Positions 16,778 through 24,973 of a DNA stretch of 64,000 nucleotides are shown here, one piece after another. Both the position numbers and the translations under genes were made by a program. The stretch's first letter is position 1; each line of letters opens with the position of its first letter. The notes under the pieces are model-generated. The model was not told where the DNA came from and did not search any database. It was given only the letters and a program-made list of their open reading frames with translations. The DNA is from CAWIVH01 sp963839475 (lineage in GTDB: Bacteria > Acidobacteriota > UBA6911), in the NCBI GenBank assembly GCA_963839475.1, contig CAWIVH010000015.1, positions 682,001-746,000 on the forward strand, in the 5' to 3' direction.

Positions 16778-18820
16778 CTATTCGCCCAGAAGGAATTTCT
16801 TGACGAACAGCGCTTCGGCACTGAATTTGTACTGATAAATCCACGGATCTCTGAAGTTATGACTTTCATCCCGGGCCAGCAGATACCAAACCGTAACGCC
16901 CTTTTCCTTTAAGATTCTGACCATACGTTCTGTTTCGGAAACTGAAGTCATCAGGTCCTTGCCTCCCAGAGCAAGGAAAATTGGTTTTGTTATTCTTGCG
17001 GCGCCGGCAATCGGGGATGTGCTTTCGAGGTATTCCCTCATCTTGCTATCCCGTTCATCCCCGATTTCCTTGCGCCACCCATCCTGGTCGTTTGCCGCGT
17101 TGCGTTCCACGAAGGTTGCCAGGTTGGTGGGAGCAAGGTAGGCAGATACCGCGGCAATACGGCCCGGGAAGTGCTCGGCCGCCGAAAGCGCATAATATCC
17201 TCCCGAGCTGATGCCGCTGAGCAATACGCGGCTTGAATCCAGCCGCGGATCTTTGGTAATCCAGTCCAACAATGCGCCAATGTCCCTGGTCACATCGCCG
17301 CGCAGAAATTTATCGTCCAAATTCATGAAGGTCTTGCCATAACCCGTTGAACCCCTGAGATTCGGATAAATTGTCGCGATTCCGAGTGAGTGGATGAAAT
17401 AGTAATCCTCACCCAGGTAAGTCGGGCGGAATTGGGCGGTCGGTCCGCCATGGATATCGATGATCACCGGTCTCTTTCCTGCAAATGAATCCGGCGGACG
17501 ATAGAGAAAGCCGGAAATCGTCCGGTTGTCGAAGCTCTTCCACTTTATTAGCTCTGGTTCTTTGAATTCGTCTGTCTTGACCGGGTTGCGAGCGACGGTC
17601 CATTTCTCTAATTGGCCATTTTCTACATTGATCGAAAAAACATCGGACGGGAATTGAGTCGAAGAGAACGAGAACCCCAGATAAGGCAGGCTTCGATGCC
17701 AAGACAGCCCGGATACTACCCCCGACTGCATTGTTGGCACTGGAACTTCTTTGAAAGTCGAGGTGTTGAGCAGGTGAAGCCGGCCGATTCCGTCTTCATT
17801 GGAGATAAAAGCAATCAAATCCCCTTTGGGGGACAAAGCCATTTCGTCAATGTCCCATTTGATGTTATTGGACAGGATCCTGCGATGCAGGGAATCGAAA
17901 TCGAGGTATGCCAGCCTTCGAAATTCGCTCTCCTTGTCGCTGATAATGAAGATTCCCTTGCCATCCTTACTGAAACAGGCTGAGGAGCCATTGAACGCTT
18001 TTTCAGAGCCCTTGGTTGGCGTCAGCAGAGTCTTTTTCCCGGTCTTTATGTCGAACAGCCAGAGATAAGTCTCACTGGTGGATTTCCAGTCCGACAGCAG
18101 AACCTTTGAATCGTCGGGCGACCAGTCAAATACCGCCCAATCCTCTCCTTGCAGCTCAATCAGCATTCTCCGGCTCTGAGGATCCCGGGGGTTCACCACA
18201 TAAACGTCCATGTTCTTTCCGTCGCGGGCGTTGGAAGAGAATGCGAGCATTTTTCCGGACCTGGAAAAAACCGGGTACCTGTTGCGGGATTTGCCGTCCG
18301 TAAGCAGTGTGGTCACTTTTGTAATTTTGTCGAACCTGTAGATTTGATCCTGGAAGTTTGCGTCTGCCGGTTTGACATAAATGATGTAATTTCCACCGGG
18401 ATCCATGTAAATCTCGCGGTCCCAATCCGGCAACTTGAGCAGCATCACCGGCGGCTTTCCGGGAGTTTCCACGCGACTGGCTACTCTGGTGCCCATGGTC
18501 CAGCCTGTGACAATCACCTGTGGTTTGAGAGGGTCCCATCCGAGCATGGAAGAACCGGGAGCGGTTCTATAGGGCAGAAATTCACCTACCAATGAAGCCG
18601 GAATAGGAGGGATGCCCTCCTGAACTACACCAGAAGGGGGAGTGAGGGCTTTGGCCTGCGGCCATGCGGTGGTTAAAGGAAGCAGCGTGAAAAGCACCAG
18701 TAGAGGTCCCATCACCTTGTTTGGCGAAAACCACTTCTGTTTGCTCCTTCTGGCGATCATCACTGCAGATTGAAGCGCAAACGAACGCATGGACGCTGCT
18801 TTCACTGGAGCTCTTTTCAT
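16778..18820 (-). CDS. S9-family peptidase (prolyl oligopeptidase/DPP-IV type), exported
   Basis: 680 residues. A hydrophobic signal near residues 37-54 (MGPLLVLFTLLPLTTAWPQA) is followed by an N-terminal beta-propeller with PD40/TolB-like blades (RYPVFSRSGKMLAFSS, DWSPDDSKVLLSDW). The C-terminal alpha/beta hydrolase domain carries DIHGGPTAQF, and the catalytic triad is readable: Ser538 in GISSGGY, Asp622 in GGKDLM, His654 in DESHNF. These enzymes cut small peptides, often after proline; the adjacent Pro-rich exported peptide is a natural candidate partner. The start overlaps the stop of the anti-sigma gene by four bases, showing one operon. Confidence 0.92.
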   Translation of the reverse strand: MKRAPVKAASMRSFALQSAVMIARRSKQKWFSPNKVMGPLLVLFTLLPLTTAWPQAKALTPPSGVVQEGIPPIPASLVGEFLPYRTAPGSSMLGWDPLKPQVIVTGWTMGTRVASRVETPGKPPVMLLKLPDWDREIYMDPGGNYIIYVKPADANFQDQIYRFDKITKVTTLLTDGKSRNRYPVFSRSGKMLAFSSNARDGKNMDVYVVNPRDPQSRRMLIELQGEDWAVFDWSPDDSKVLLSDWKSTSETYLWLFDIKTGKKTLLTPTKGSEKAFNGSSACFSKDGKGIFIISDKESEFRRLAYLDFDSLHRRILSNNIKWDIDEMALSPKGDLIAFISNEDGIGRLHLLNTSTFKEVPVPTMQSGVVSGLSWHRSLPYLGFSFSSTQFPSDVFSINVENGQLEKWTVARNPVKTDEFKEPELIKWKSFDNRTISGFLYRPPDSFAGKRPVIIDIHGGPTAQFRPTYLGEDYYFIHSLGIATIYPNLRGSTGYGKTFMNLDDKFLRGDVTRDIGALLDWITKDPRLDSSRVLLSGISSGGYYALSAAEHFPGRIAAVSAYLAPTNLATFVERNAANDQDGWRKEIGDERDSKMREYLESTSPIAGAARITKPIFLALGGKDLMTSVSETERMVRILKEKGVTVWYLLARDESHNFRDPWIYQYKFSAEALFVKKFLLGE

Positions 18821-20100
18821 TTAGAACCGCTGCCCTTGTTGGCTTTTCGATCAAAACAGGATAACAGGCTCTTTGCTGCATCGGATTCCGGATTGTCGAT
18901 AGTCAATTGTTTGAATTCAATTTGAGCCGCATTCACCATTCCAGCCCGGGCATAAACCAGACCCATCACCAGGTGCGAGCTGCCCCACGACTCCCGAGTA
19001 CGAGCGATCTCATCAGCCTGCATTTGGTCAATTACTTTGAATGTAGCGTACGGCTTGTCGAGAGCCGGAGCCCGCACCAGTTGGCCACCCACATTAGCTT
19101 CCACCATCCAGGCATACTGATGGCCGCGGGACAGAGGCTTCTCAGTTTTCCATTTGGGCTGATTGAGGGGGCCACTTTCAAATTCTTTGCCGGTTGTCAG
19201 ATCCTTCAACATAAGAGTGTAAGTGTCAGCTCCCGTCAATTGCTGCCATTCAAATACCGGACGGACATCTTCGACTGCCGTTCCGGACGGCGCCAGGATG
19301 CTGAAACTGAGGCTTTCCGGGGAGGTGCCGAGCAGGGTGCCTGCGTGTCCCAGGCTTGTTTCCGGCACAACAGGAATTTGGATCTTCCCGTTTGTCAGTG
19401 CCTGCCGGATGTCTGCCGCCAAGGTTCCTGATATCCCCTCCAGACCCCGGACATTTCCCTGGTCATCGATCTCAATTTTGCGGGATCCGTCCTTCAGGGC
19501 GAGAAGGGTATGGCTGAATGCCCCTGGTTTGTTCTCTTCGGTCTTTTGCCGCAGGATTCTGTTTTCCTCTTCCAGCCTGGAGATTGCGTTTTCAAGCCTG
19601 GCCACCTTCGATCGCATTCGATACTCCTGGATGCCGAGAATGAGCGCAAAAGCCGCAATCCCGCATAAGAAGCCGTAAGCGAAGCGGATGACCGGGGGCC
19701 GAAACCTCATCCCTGGAATCTTTCCGGCAGAGACGACCGGCGGTTGTTCAGCCTCCCTTTGTATTTGTGCCTTTATTTTGTACAGGTCCTGAAGATAATT
19801 CTGGCATTCGGCACAACTCTTCAGGTGACTGTCGGCAAATCCCCTTTCGTCTGGGTCGAGGCTTCCATCCGCCAGGCCGGCCAGCTGAAGGTCATTGAGA
19901 TGCTCCGGCCATGAAGGCGCTGGCGGTTCCAGGGCTCCTTTGATCTTTGCACTGACCGCCTGGACCCTTTCCGGATCGTCAATCAGCTTGAAGCATGCCT
20001 CGCATTCACAAAGGTGATCGCTGATTTCCAGGAGTCGGTCGGGAGGCACCGTCCTGCGGCGATAGCCTTCGATATCTTTGTTTGAGAGATGGCTGCCCAC
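18817..20100 (-). CDS. Anti-sigma-like membrane protein with two zinc-finger modules
   Basis: 427 residues. Two H-x3-C-x2-C zinc-binding anti-sigma (zf-HC2) motifs are visible: DHLCECEACF near residue 28 and DSHLKSCAECQ near 90. A transmembrane helix (FAYGFLCGIAAFALILGI, about 138-155) and a coiled coil (VARLENAISRLEEENRIL) follow. The periplasmic part has a beta-sandwich-like region (VRPVFEWQQLTGADTYTLML) and a TPR-like end (GLVYARAGMVNAAQIEFKQL). By family, the zinc module holds a sigma factor at the membrane until an outside signal releases it. The gene lies 110 bp downstream of the sigma gene and overlaps the S9 peptidase gene by four bases. Confidence 0.88.
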   Translation of the reverse strand: MGSHLSNKDIEGYRRRTVPPDRLLEISDHLCECEACFKLIDDPERVQAVSAKIKGALEPPAPSWPEHLNDLQLAGLADGSLDPDERGFADSHLKSCAECQNYLQDLYKIKAQIQREAEQPPVVSAGKIPGMRFRPPVIRFAYGFLCGIAAFALILGIQEYRMRSKVARLENAISRLEEENRILRQKTEENKPGAFSHTLLALKDGSRKIEIDDQGNVRGLEGISGTLAADIRQALTNGKIQIPVVPETSLGHAGTLLGTSPESLSFSILAPSGTAVEDVRPVFEWQQLTGADTYTLMLKDLTTGKEFESGPLNQPKWKTEKPLSRGHQYAWMVEANVGGQLVRAPALDKPYATFKVIDQMQADEIARTRESWGSSHLVMGLVYARAGMVNAAQIEFKQLTIDNPESDAAKSLLSCFDRKANKGSGSK

Positions 20101-20209
20101 TGACTTTGAGCCTTTCAGGATTTTCAGATTGCTGCTGAACCGCCCCGTATCGGGAATCGCAAAACCGGTTCCTTCCTATCGATTATCCAAGATGCCGAAA
20201 CAATTTCAC

Positions 20210-21418
20210 CTAGCCAGTCGCCCTTGGATGCCGGGCAAGATTCATCCGCCGTTCCAGACGCCGCCTGGCTGAAAGTCGGTAACTGACAACCTGCTGCCGG
20301 CTCACTCCAAGGAATTCCGCAATTTTCCGGTCGTCAAACGGCAATCCGATCAAAATTCCTGCAAACTCCGAAGGGGGCACATCCACCGCGGCAGCGACTT
20401 GCCGAATGGAAATAATCCCTATTTCTGCAAGGAGAACAGGAATGCTGGAATGTTGATCGTCGCGCGCGCCGAACAAGAGAGCGATTTGCGACATCCTGGG
20501 AAGTTGCTCGATTTCGCTCCAGAGGCGCTTCAGATACTCCTTCTGGTCCGCCGCATCCGCCGGATCTATTGGATCCGCCGCCCGCGGATGTCGATAAATC
20601 CTGGCTATTTTGCGATCATCGCCCGGCGGGTGATCTTCGACCTTTAGAACGCGGGCGGTTATCGTTACCAGGTCTTCCATAAGGATGGGGGCGGCAGAAC
20701 TGTCGAAAACTGCCCGGATCAATTCGATAGGGTCGCTGGCGTGCCTGTGATAGATAAAACGGCTTGGGTCGGACTCGGGTCGATGGATCCAGCTGCAATC
20801 CGCCGCCCTTTTTCCTTTGTGCCAATGCGCGAACCCGCAGATCCACTTGCCGTCCTCTCCCTCCCATAGAGCAAAATCGGGATGACGCGTCAAGACGTAG
20901 CGAAGTTTGTTCTTGTGACGAGCGCGATTCGGGTATTTGGCGCGGAGATAATTGTGGCAGGCATTTCTGGCGGCCGTTGCCACATACCCGCCGAAATCTT
21001 CAATCGGATGCTCATCGGCCGACTCTCTCAGCCGCCTCAACTTAAACAGAATATTGGTATTTACGTCGCTGATGATGTCTTCGAGATCCTGCCATTCTCG
21101 AGAGGAGCTGTCCCATCCCGGGGCCTCAGACTGCGACAATGTCGATCCAACCACCGCGGCAATGATAGGAGCAGCGTGCTCCGCCAGGAGGTTATCAATG
21201 ACCTCCTCTGCCTCTGATTCGACTGATGAAAATAGGAGGCGCAGCAGAAGACTGTCTATTTGCCTGGCTCCCGTTTCACGCTTCACCTTGTCCCGGCTCA
21301 ACTGGTTCAGTGCCCCTCTCGGATATGCGAATTCCTCACCGTTATAGAACTCGGCCCTGTGTCGGCTATTTGGAGCAAGAGAAATTCCATCTACTCCGGC
21401 GCCTAGAGGGATTGGCAT
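20210..21418 (-). CDS. Sigma-70-family RNA polymerase sigma factor (large ECF-like)
   Basis: 402 residues, about twice the length of ordinary ECF sigma factors. A region-2-like segment is seen at about 140-160 (FGGYVATAARNACHNYLRAKY without the last residue is the conserved core), followed by an insert with KWICGFAHWHKGK, and a C-terminal region-4 helix-turn-helix (DDRKIAEFLGVSRQQVVSY, then ARRRLERRMNLA). It likely directs transcription of the linked minus-strand genes and is held by the adjacent zinc-finger protein. The extra 150 residues between regions 2 and 4 are unexplained. Start ATG at 21418; the upstream region is shared with the divergent radC-like gene. Confidence 0.82.
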   Translation of the reverse strand: MPIPLGAGVDGISLAPNSRHRAEFYNGEEFAYPRGALNQLSRDKVKRETGARQIDSLLLRLLFSSVESEAEEVIDNLLAEHAAPIIAAVVGSTLSQSEAPGWDSSSREWQDLEDIISDVNTNILFKLRRLRESADEHPIEDFGGYVATAARNACHNYLRAKYPNRARHKNKLRYVLTRHPDFALWEGEDGKWICGFAHWHKGKRAADCSWIHRPESDPSRFIYHRHASDPIELIRAVFDSSAAPILMEDLVTITARVLKVEDHPPGDDRKIARIYRHPRAADPIDPADAADQKEYLKRLWSEIEQLPRMSQIALLFGARDDQHSSIPVLLAEIGIISIRQVAAAVDVPPSEFAGILIGLPFDDRKIAEFLGVSRQQVVSYRLSARRRLERRMNLARHPRATG

Positions 21419-21938
21419 CCGGCCTTCATTGGTTTATTGACGTAAAAAATAACGCGAGATAGCCATCAGATTCAATTTATTTCGCTGGAAACTTTTTTCG
21501 TGCGTTTCCGGTTCTGGCTGGATTTTGATCCAGGGACGTCGGTATCAAAACGTCCGGCGCGCGCCATATACTCTTTTGGGATCTGGATTGATGCATGTGG
21601 CTGATTGTGCAACTGCCGGATTCCTGCCGTCGTGGCGAGGGCTCTGATCTCCAGTGCTCGCCTGGAGATTTGGTTCTCCCTTTTCCCCCTGGATCTCTTG
21701 GGCACCGCTTCGCTTGACGGCCGGTGTGCCTGGCCGCGTCCTGCGCTCGCCTTCGTTCTGCTTTCTTGGCTCCCCCGGACGAGATCCGCCGCGATGCGGT
21801 CCGTTCGCGTGCCGCTCACCGGGATCTCGCCCGGTCCCCCCAAGAATGCACTGCGGCTCACCGCTGACGCTCTTGGAAGCGGCCTCGCTCGCGTGTTCGT
21901 GCCCCAAGCGATCCAGGGGCAGAAAAGGAGAAACCATA
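21419..21938. other. 520-bp divergent intergenic region with a structured leader
   Basis: Lies between the sigma gene (minus) and the second radC-like gene (plus) and must hold promoters for both. No convincing gene. It is GC-rich with several inverted repeats, the largest at 21765-21844. Confidence 0.5.
21765..21844 (+). promoter_or_regulatory. Imperfect 80-base hairpin upstream of the radC-like gene
   Basis: Outer arms cttgg (21765-21769) and the reverse complement ccaag (21840-21844) and inner arms cgagatcc (21780-21787) and ggatctcg (21822-21829) are in register, with partial pairing between. The loop holds a further ccgc-gat-gcgg hairpin. Ends about 95 bases before the ATG at 21939. Could be a folded leader or a single-strand promoter of the kind seen in conjugative leading regions; that last idea is inference. 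Confidence 0.5.
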
Positions 21939-22520
21939 ATGAATTCGCGAGCTAAGTTCAGCAGAACCCTATTCAACGCCACCGAAGCGGTCAATCCGAC
22001 CAACCCAATCCTCAATTCTGATCCAGCCAATGAAGGCGACTCGCTCCCAGCAGCATTATCTCCTCAGGGCTCTTCCAGGATCTTCATCCCTGTTTATCAT
22101 GTCGAACTGGTCCGTGACCGGACGATCAAAAGTGAAGGGCGACGAGCCGTTCATAATCCCGACGACGTTGTGGCGATCCTTCGCGACGAGTTACTCAGCA
22201 GCGACCGCGAGAAACTGATAGTCCTCATGCTCAACTCCAAAAACGTGGTAATTGGAATGGAAGTTGTATCCATCGGGACCCTGACTCAGTCCAGCGCTCA
22301 TCCGAGGGAAATTTTCAAAGCAGCTATCATTCGGAATTCGGCGGCGATCATTCTGAGTCATGGGCATCCCTCGGGGGACCCGACACCCAGCCTGGATGAC
22401 ATTCGGTTGACCGAGCGTATCAGCAAGGCCGGCGAGCTTCTGGGAATCAAGTTGCTCGACCACGTCATCATTGCTGAACTGGGCGTTTACAGCTTCGCCC
22501 AATCCGGCCGGCTGCCTTGA
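21939..22520 (+). CDS. RadC-family JAB-domain protein, second copy
   Basis: 193 residues from the ATG at 21939, chosen because AAGGAG sits eight bases upstream; the frame is open further but only over the structured leader. The N-terminal 70 residues are unlike the first copy. The JAB domain has the metal motif LSHGHPSGDPTPSLDD, with Gly replacing the usual Asn between the two His. It retains both His and both Asp, so metal binding is plausible. Linked to mobile DNA; biochemical role undefined. It is diverged from the copy at 11214, so this is not a recent duplication. Confidence 0.88.
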   Translation: MNSRAKFSRTLFNATEAVNPTNPILNSDPANEGDSLPAALSPQGSSRIFIPVYHVELVRDRTIKSEGRRAVHNPDDVVAILRDELLSSDREKLIVLMLNSKNVVIGMEVVSIGTLTQSSAHPREIFKAAIIRNSAAIILSHGHPSGDPTPSLDDIRLTERISKAGELLGIKLLDHVIIAELGVYSFAQSGRLP

Positions 22521-22643
22521 TCGGCAGCCTTTTGGCGATTGATCACAAAGCATGCCATTCCTCCTGCGAGCATAGAACGACCCCTATAATAGAAATAAAA
22601 CACTAAAATACCGTATTAGTTAAATCATACTTGCACTATTTTG

Positions 22644-22649
22644 TATAAT
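22644..22649 (+). promoter_or_regulatory. Candidate -10 box for the AAA_14 ATPase gene
   Basis: A perfect TATAAT lies 17 bases before the ATG at 22667 in a short AT-rich stretch. No good -35 box is seen at the usual distance, so the call is weak; a short leader is implied. Confidence 0.35.
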
Positions 22650-22666
22650 AGGTTAAAACCTCATGC

Positions 22667-24121
22667 ATGATTGCCTCCAAATCCGATCTTTTCGCCGTTT
22701 TACGGCAATACAACCCGTGGTGGACCGGCGGGCGCTTTCCGGACCTCCCGAACTGGCGGCGTGCAGCCTTTCGCGAAATTGCCGCCTGGGTCAAGGCGCC
22801 TCCTGCCGGCCGGGCTCTCCTTCTATCGGGCGCCCGCCAGGTGGGCAAGACGACGCTCTTTCTTCAGGCGATCGATGATCTGCTGAGCCAGGGCGCAGTG
22901 CCGACCAATGTACTTTACGCTACCTTCGACCATCCCTTGTTGAAGCTGTTGGGATTGGAGGGTTTACTGAAACTCTGGCGCGAATTTGAGCCCGCGCGCG
23001 AGGGGCCTGAGTATCTTTTTCTCGACGAAATCCAGGTGGCAAGAGACTGGCAGACATGGCTCAAGCACCAGGTCGATTTTGAAAAGCGCCGCCGCATTGC
23101 CGTGACCGGTTCCGCTACTCCGCTTGTCACCGAAGGTCAGGAATCAGGCGTTGGCCGTTGGCAGACCATACGGCTCGCCACCCTGTCGTTCTACGAGTAC
23201 CTTCAGTTAAGAAAATTGTCTGTTCCGGATCTGCCGGCTGTGGCATCCCTGCGGGAACTGTTTGACTGGGAGCCGGAACGCTTGGTGCGGGTGGCCGAAG
23301 AGGCTCGACCTCTCGTCGGGTTGTTTCACGAGTACCTCTTGCGAGGCGGTTTTCCGCAGAGCGCGCAGGTGGAGAGCATCCCCTTAGCGCAAAAGCTCCT
23401 GCGCGAGGACATCGTGGACAAGGTGCTTAAGCGCGACATGACCGCGCTTTTCGGAGTGCGCCGGGTGTTGGAACTCGAGCAGGTGTTTCTCTATCTCTGC
23501 CTGCACGATGGCGGATTGCTCGATATTCCGGCACTTTGCTCCGCTCTGGAGGCGAAGCGGCCCACGGTGAGCAGCTATATTGATCTGCTGGAAGCAACGC
23601 ACCTGATCCACCGCTTACGTCCATTCGGCTACGGCAAGCAGGTGTTGCGGGCGCGCGCCAAGGTCTATCTGGCCGATGCCGCCATCGGTCCAAGCGTGCT
23701 GCTCAAGGGCAAAGCACTGCTGGAGGATACCGAGGGATTGGCACGCGCCGTGGAAACGGCATTCTTCAAACATGTCTTCACCCGCTATTACGCGCGGAGC
23801 GTGGGCTTCTCCTATTGGCGGGGCAAGAAAGACCGCGAGGTGGACATCGTTGCCGACATTGACGGACAGCTGGTGCCATTTGAGGTGAAATATCGCTCAT
23901 CCGACCATACCGGACTTTCGGATCTCAAGGGGATGGTTGAGTTTTGCGAGGAGCGCGGAATTGAACGCGGATATGTGATCACCCGGGAACTCAACGATTT
24001 CAAGGCGCAGGCCGTACCCGGAGCAACGGTTGCGACCCGACTATTAAACATTCCCGCCGCTCTCGCCTGTTATTGGCTCGGCCGATCCGAGCATGAAACC
24101 GCAAATTCAGGCGATACTTAA
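22667..24121 (+). CDS. AAA_14 / DUF4143 ATPase
   Basis: 484 residues. The AAA_14 P-loop domain has Walker A GARQVGKT (55-62) and Walker B YLFLDEIQ (117-124). The C-terminal DUF4143 part contains a restriction-endonuclease-like core (REVDIVADIDG, PFEVKYRSS: D...ExK-like). ITGSA-type sensor text (VTGSATPLV) is present. These proteins are common, highly variable and often mobile; a role as toxin, defence factor or nuclease regulator has been suggested for the family but not settled. It appears complete and stands alone, pointing towards the convergent Qat cluster. Confidence 0.88.
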   Translation: MIASKSDLFAVLRQYNPWWTGGRFPDLPNWRRAAFREIAAWVKAPPAGRALLLSGARQVGKTTLFLQAIDDLLSQGAVPTNVLYATFDHPLLKLLGLEGLLKLWREFEPAREGPEYLFLDEIQVARDWQTWLKHQVDFEKRRRIAVTGSATPLVTEGQESGVGRWQTIRLATLSFYEYLQLRKLSVPDLPAVASLRELFDWEPERLVRVAEEARPLVGLFHEYLLRGGFPQSAQVESIPLAQKLLREDIVDKVLKRDMTALFGVRRVLELEQVFLYLCLHDGGLLDIPALCSALEAKRPTVSSYIDLLEATHLIHRLRPFGYGKQVLRARAKVYLADAAIGPSVLLKGKALLEDTEGLARAVETAFFKHVFTRYYARSVGFSYWRGKKDREVDIVADIDGQLVPFEVKYRSSDHTGLSDLKGMVEFCEERGIERGYVITRELNDFKAQAVPGATVATRLLNIPAALACYWLGRSEHETANSGDT

Positions 24122-24609
24122 CATGGCTCGACATTGACAGCGAAAACCCGCTTATCCGAGCATTGTTATCGTATAACTGCGAGTGCAATATTTATCCGCG
24201 ACACATATCACAAACCAATGTGGAATAACGAAATGATTACAGCGTCCCCAGATCTATGGCATCGGATTATGGACTCCACAACGTGACAGAAAATTCCCTA
24301 TTTCGGAGCCGGCCAGTGCCGCTACCGGTGTTTCCAAGGATATCGCAAATGGCTTCCAGCTGCGATTCATCGATTTTTTGAAAGGTGGCTATAGGTCCAA
24401 ATGTTTACTTGCAGGTTTTCATCGCTTAACGATATGGGACTCATCAATTCTCGCGTGGGCTTCGGTTTGAGATTCACAGATGTTTTGGACAGAGCCCCGC
24501 AAGATCAGGGACTTGAATATCTCCCTAGGGTTCGTGGCCAGGCTGCCCTTGGTCGGATTGATCGAGAGTTTAAAGGATCAATGAGTTTTGGGAGGTGCGC
24601 GGATAAGTC
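24122..24609. other. Gap between convergent genes
   Basis: About 490 bases between the AAA_14 gene and the ASCH gene. No TatD-like or other recognisable frame on either strand; a 34-codon plus-strand frame near 24480 has no support. Here one would expect qatD if the Qat cluster were complete. Confidence 0.5.
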
Positions 24610-24963
24610 TTACGGAGCTATTCCGCTTTCATCCATGAAATTGTTAGTCGCAGTGACTTCATATAACCCGAGTTTCCCGCGAACAGCAAAAATCGGGATC
24701 CTTTGAATACTCCGCAGCACCCAAGAATATGCTCCCGGGTATTGCTCGCAGCACGCAGCCTTTTCGTCGCTAGCCATCATCGGACGACAGTCCACAAGCT
24801 CGGCTACTGCCAGAGCGAATCCCGCGGGATGGATGTTTGGCTTCTTCGAAGACACAATCAGCAAGGACCCGCGATATTCAGTTGCCCAGAGCCGCGTTTC
24901 GATCGTTTTTTGTCCCGTGGCTATCAGATTTGCCCACGGCTGTTTTATTGATAGAGCCTTCAT
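24610..24963 (-). CDS. ASCH-domain protein in the qatD position
   Basis: 117 residues: one ASCH (PUA-like) domain. Conserved motifs are ALSIKQPWANLIATGQKTIE, RLWATEYRGSLLIVSSKK and AVAELVDCRPM. ASCH and related EVE/YTH folds bind modified nucleobases, and one branch (YqfB) hydrolyses acetylcytidine. The gene starts 10 bases after the qatC stop, on the same strand, so it is the last gene of the qat operon. Its association with a QueC-like protein suggests recognition of a modified base, which is inference. No catalytic residues can be assigned with certainty. Confidence 0.85.
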   Translation of the reverse strand: MKALSIKQPWANLIATGQKTIETRLWATEYRGSLLIVSSKKPNIHPAGFALAVAELVDCRPMMASDEKAACCEQYPGAYSWVLRSIQRIPIFAVRGKLGLYEVTATNNFMDESGIAP

Positions 24964-24973
24964 TTTTTATCAG

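Noticed and set aside
21472..21861. 129-codon minus-strand frame in the divergent leader
   Set aside because: Arg/Ser-rich text produced by GC-rich inverted repeats; no ribosome site or motif.
24122..24609. Possible hidden or degraded qatD
   Set aside because: Searched both strands for TatD-type metal motifs (HxH and surrounding); none seen.
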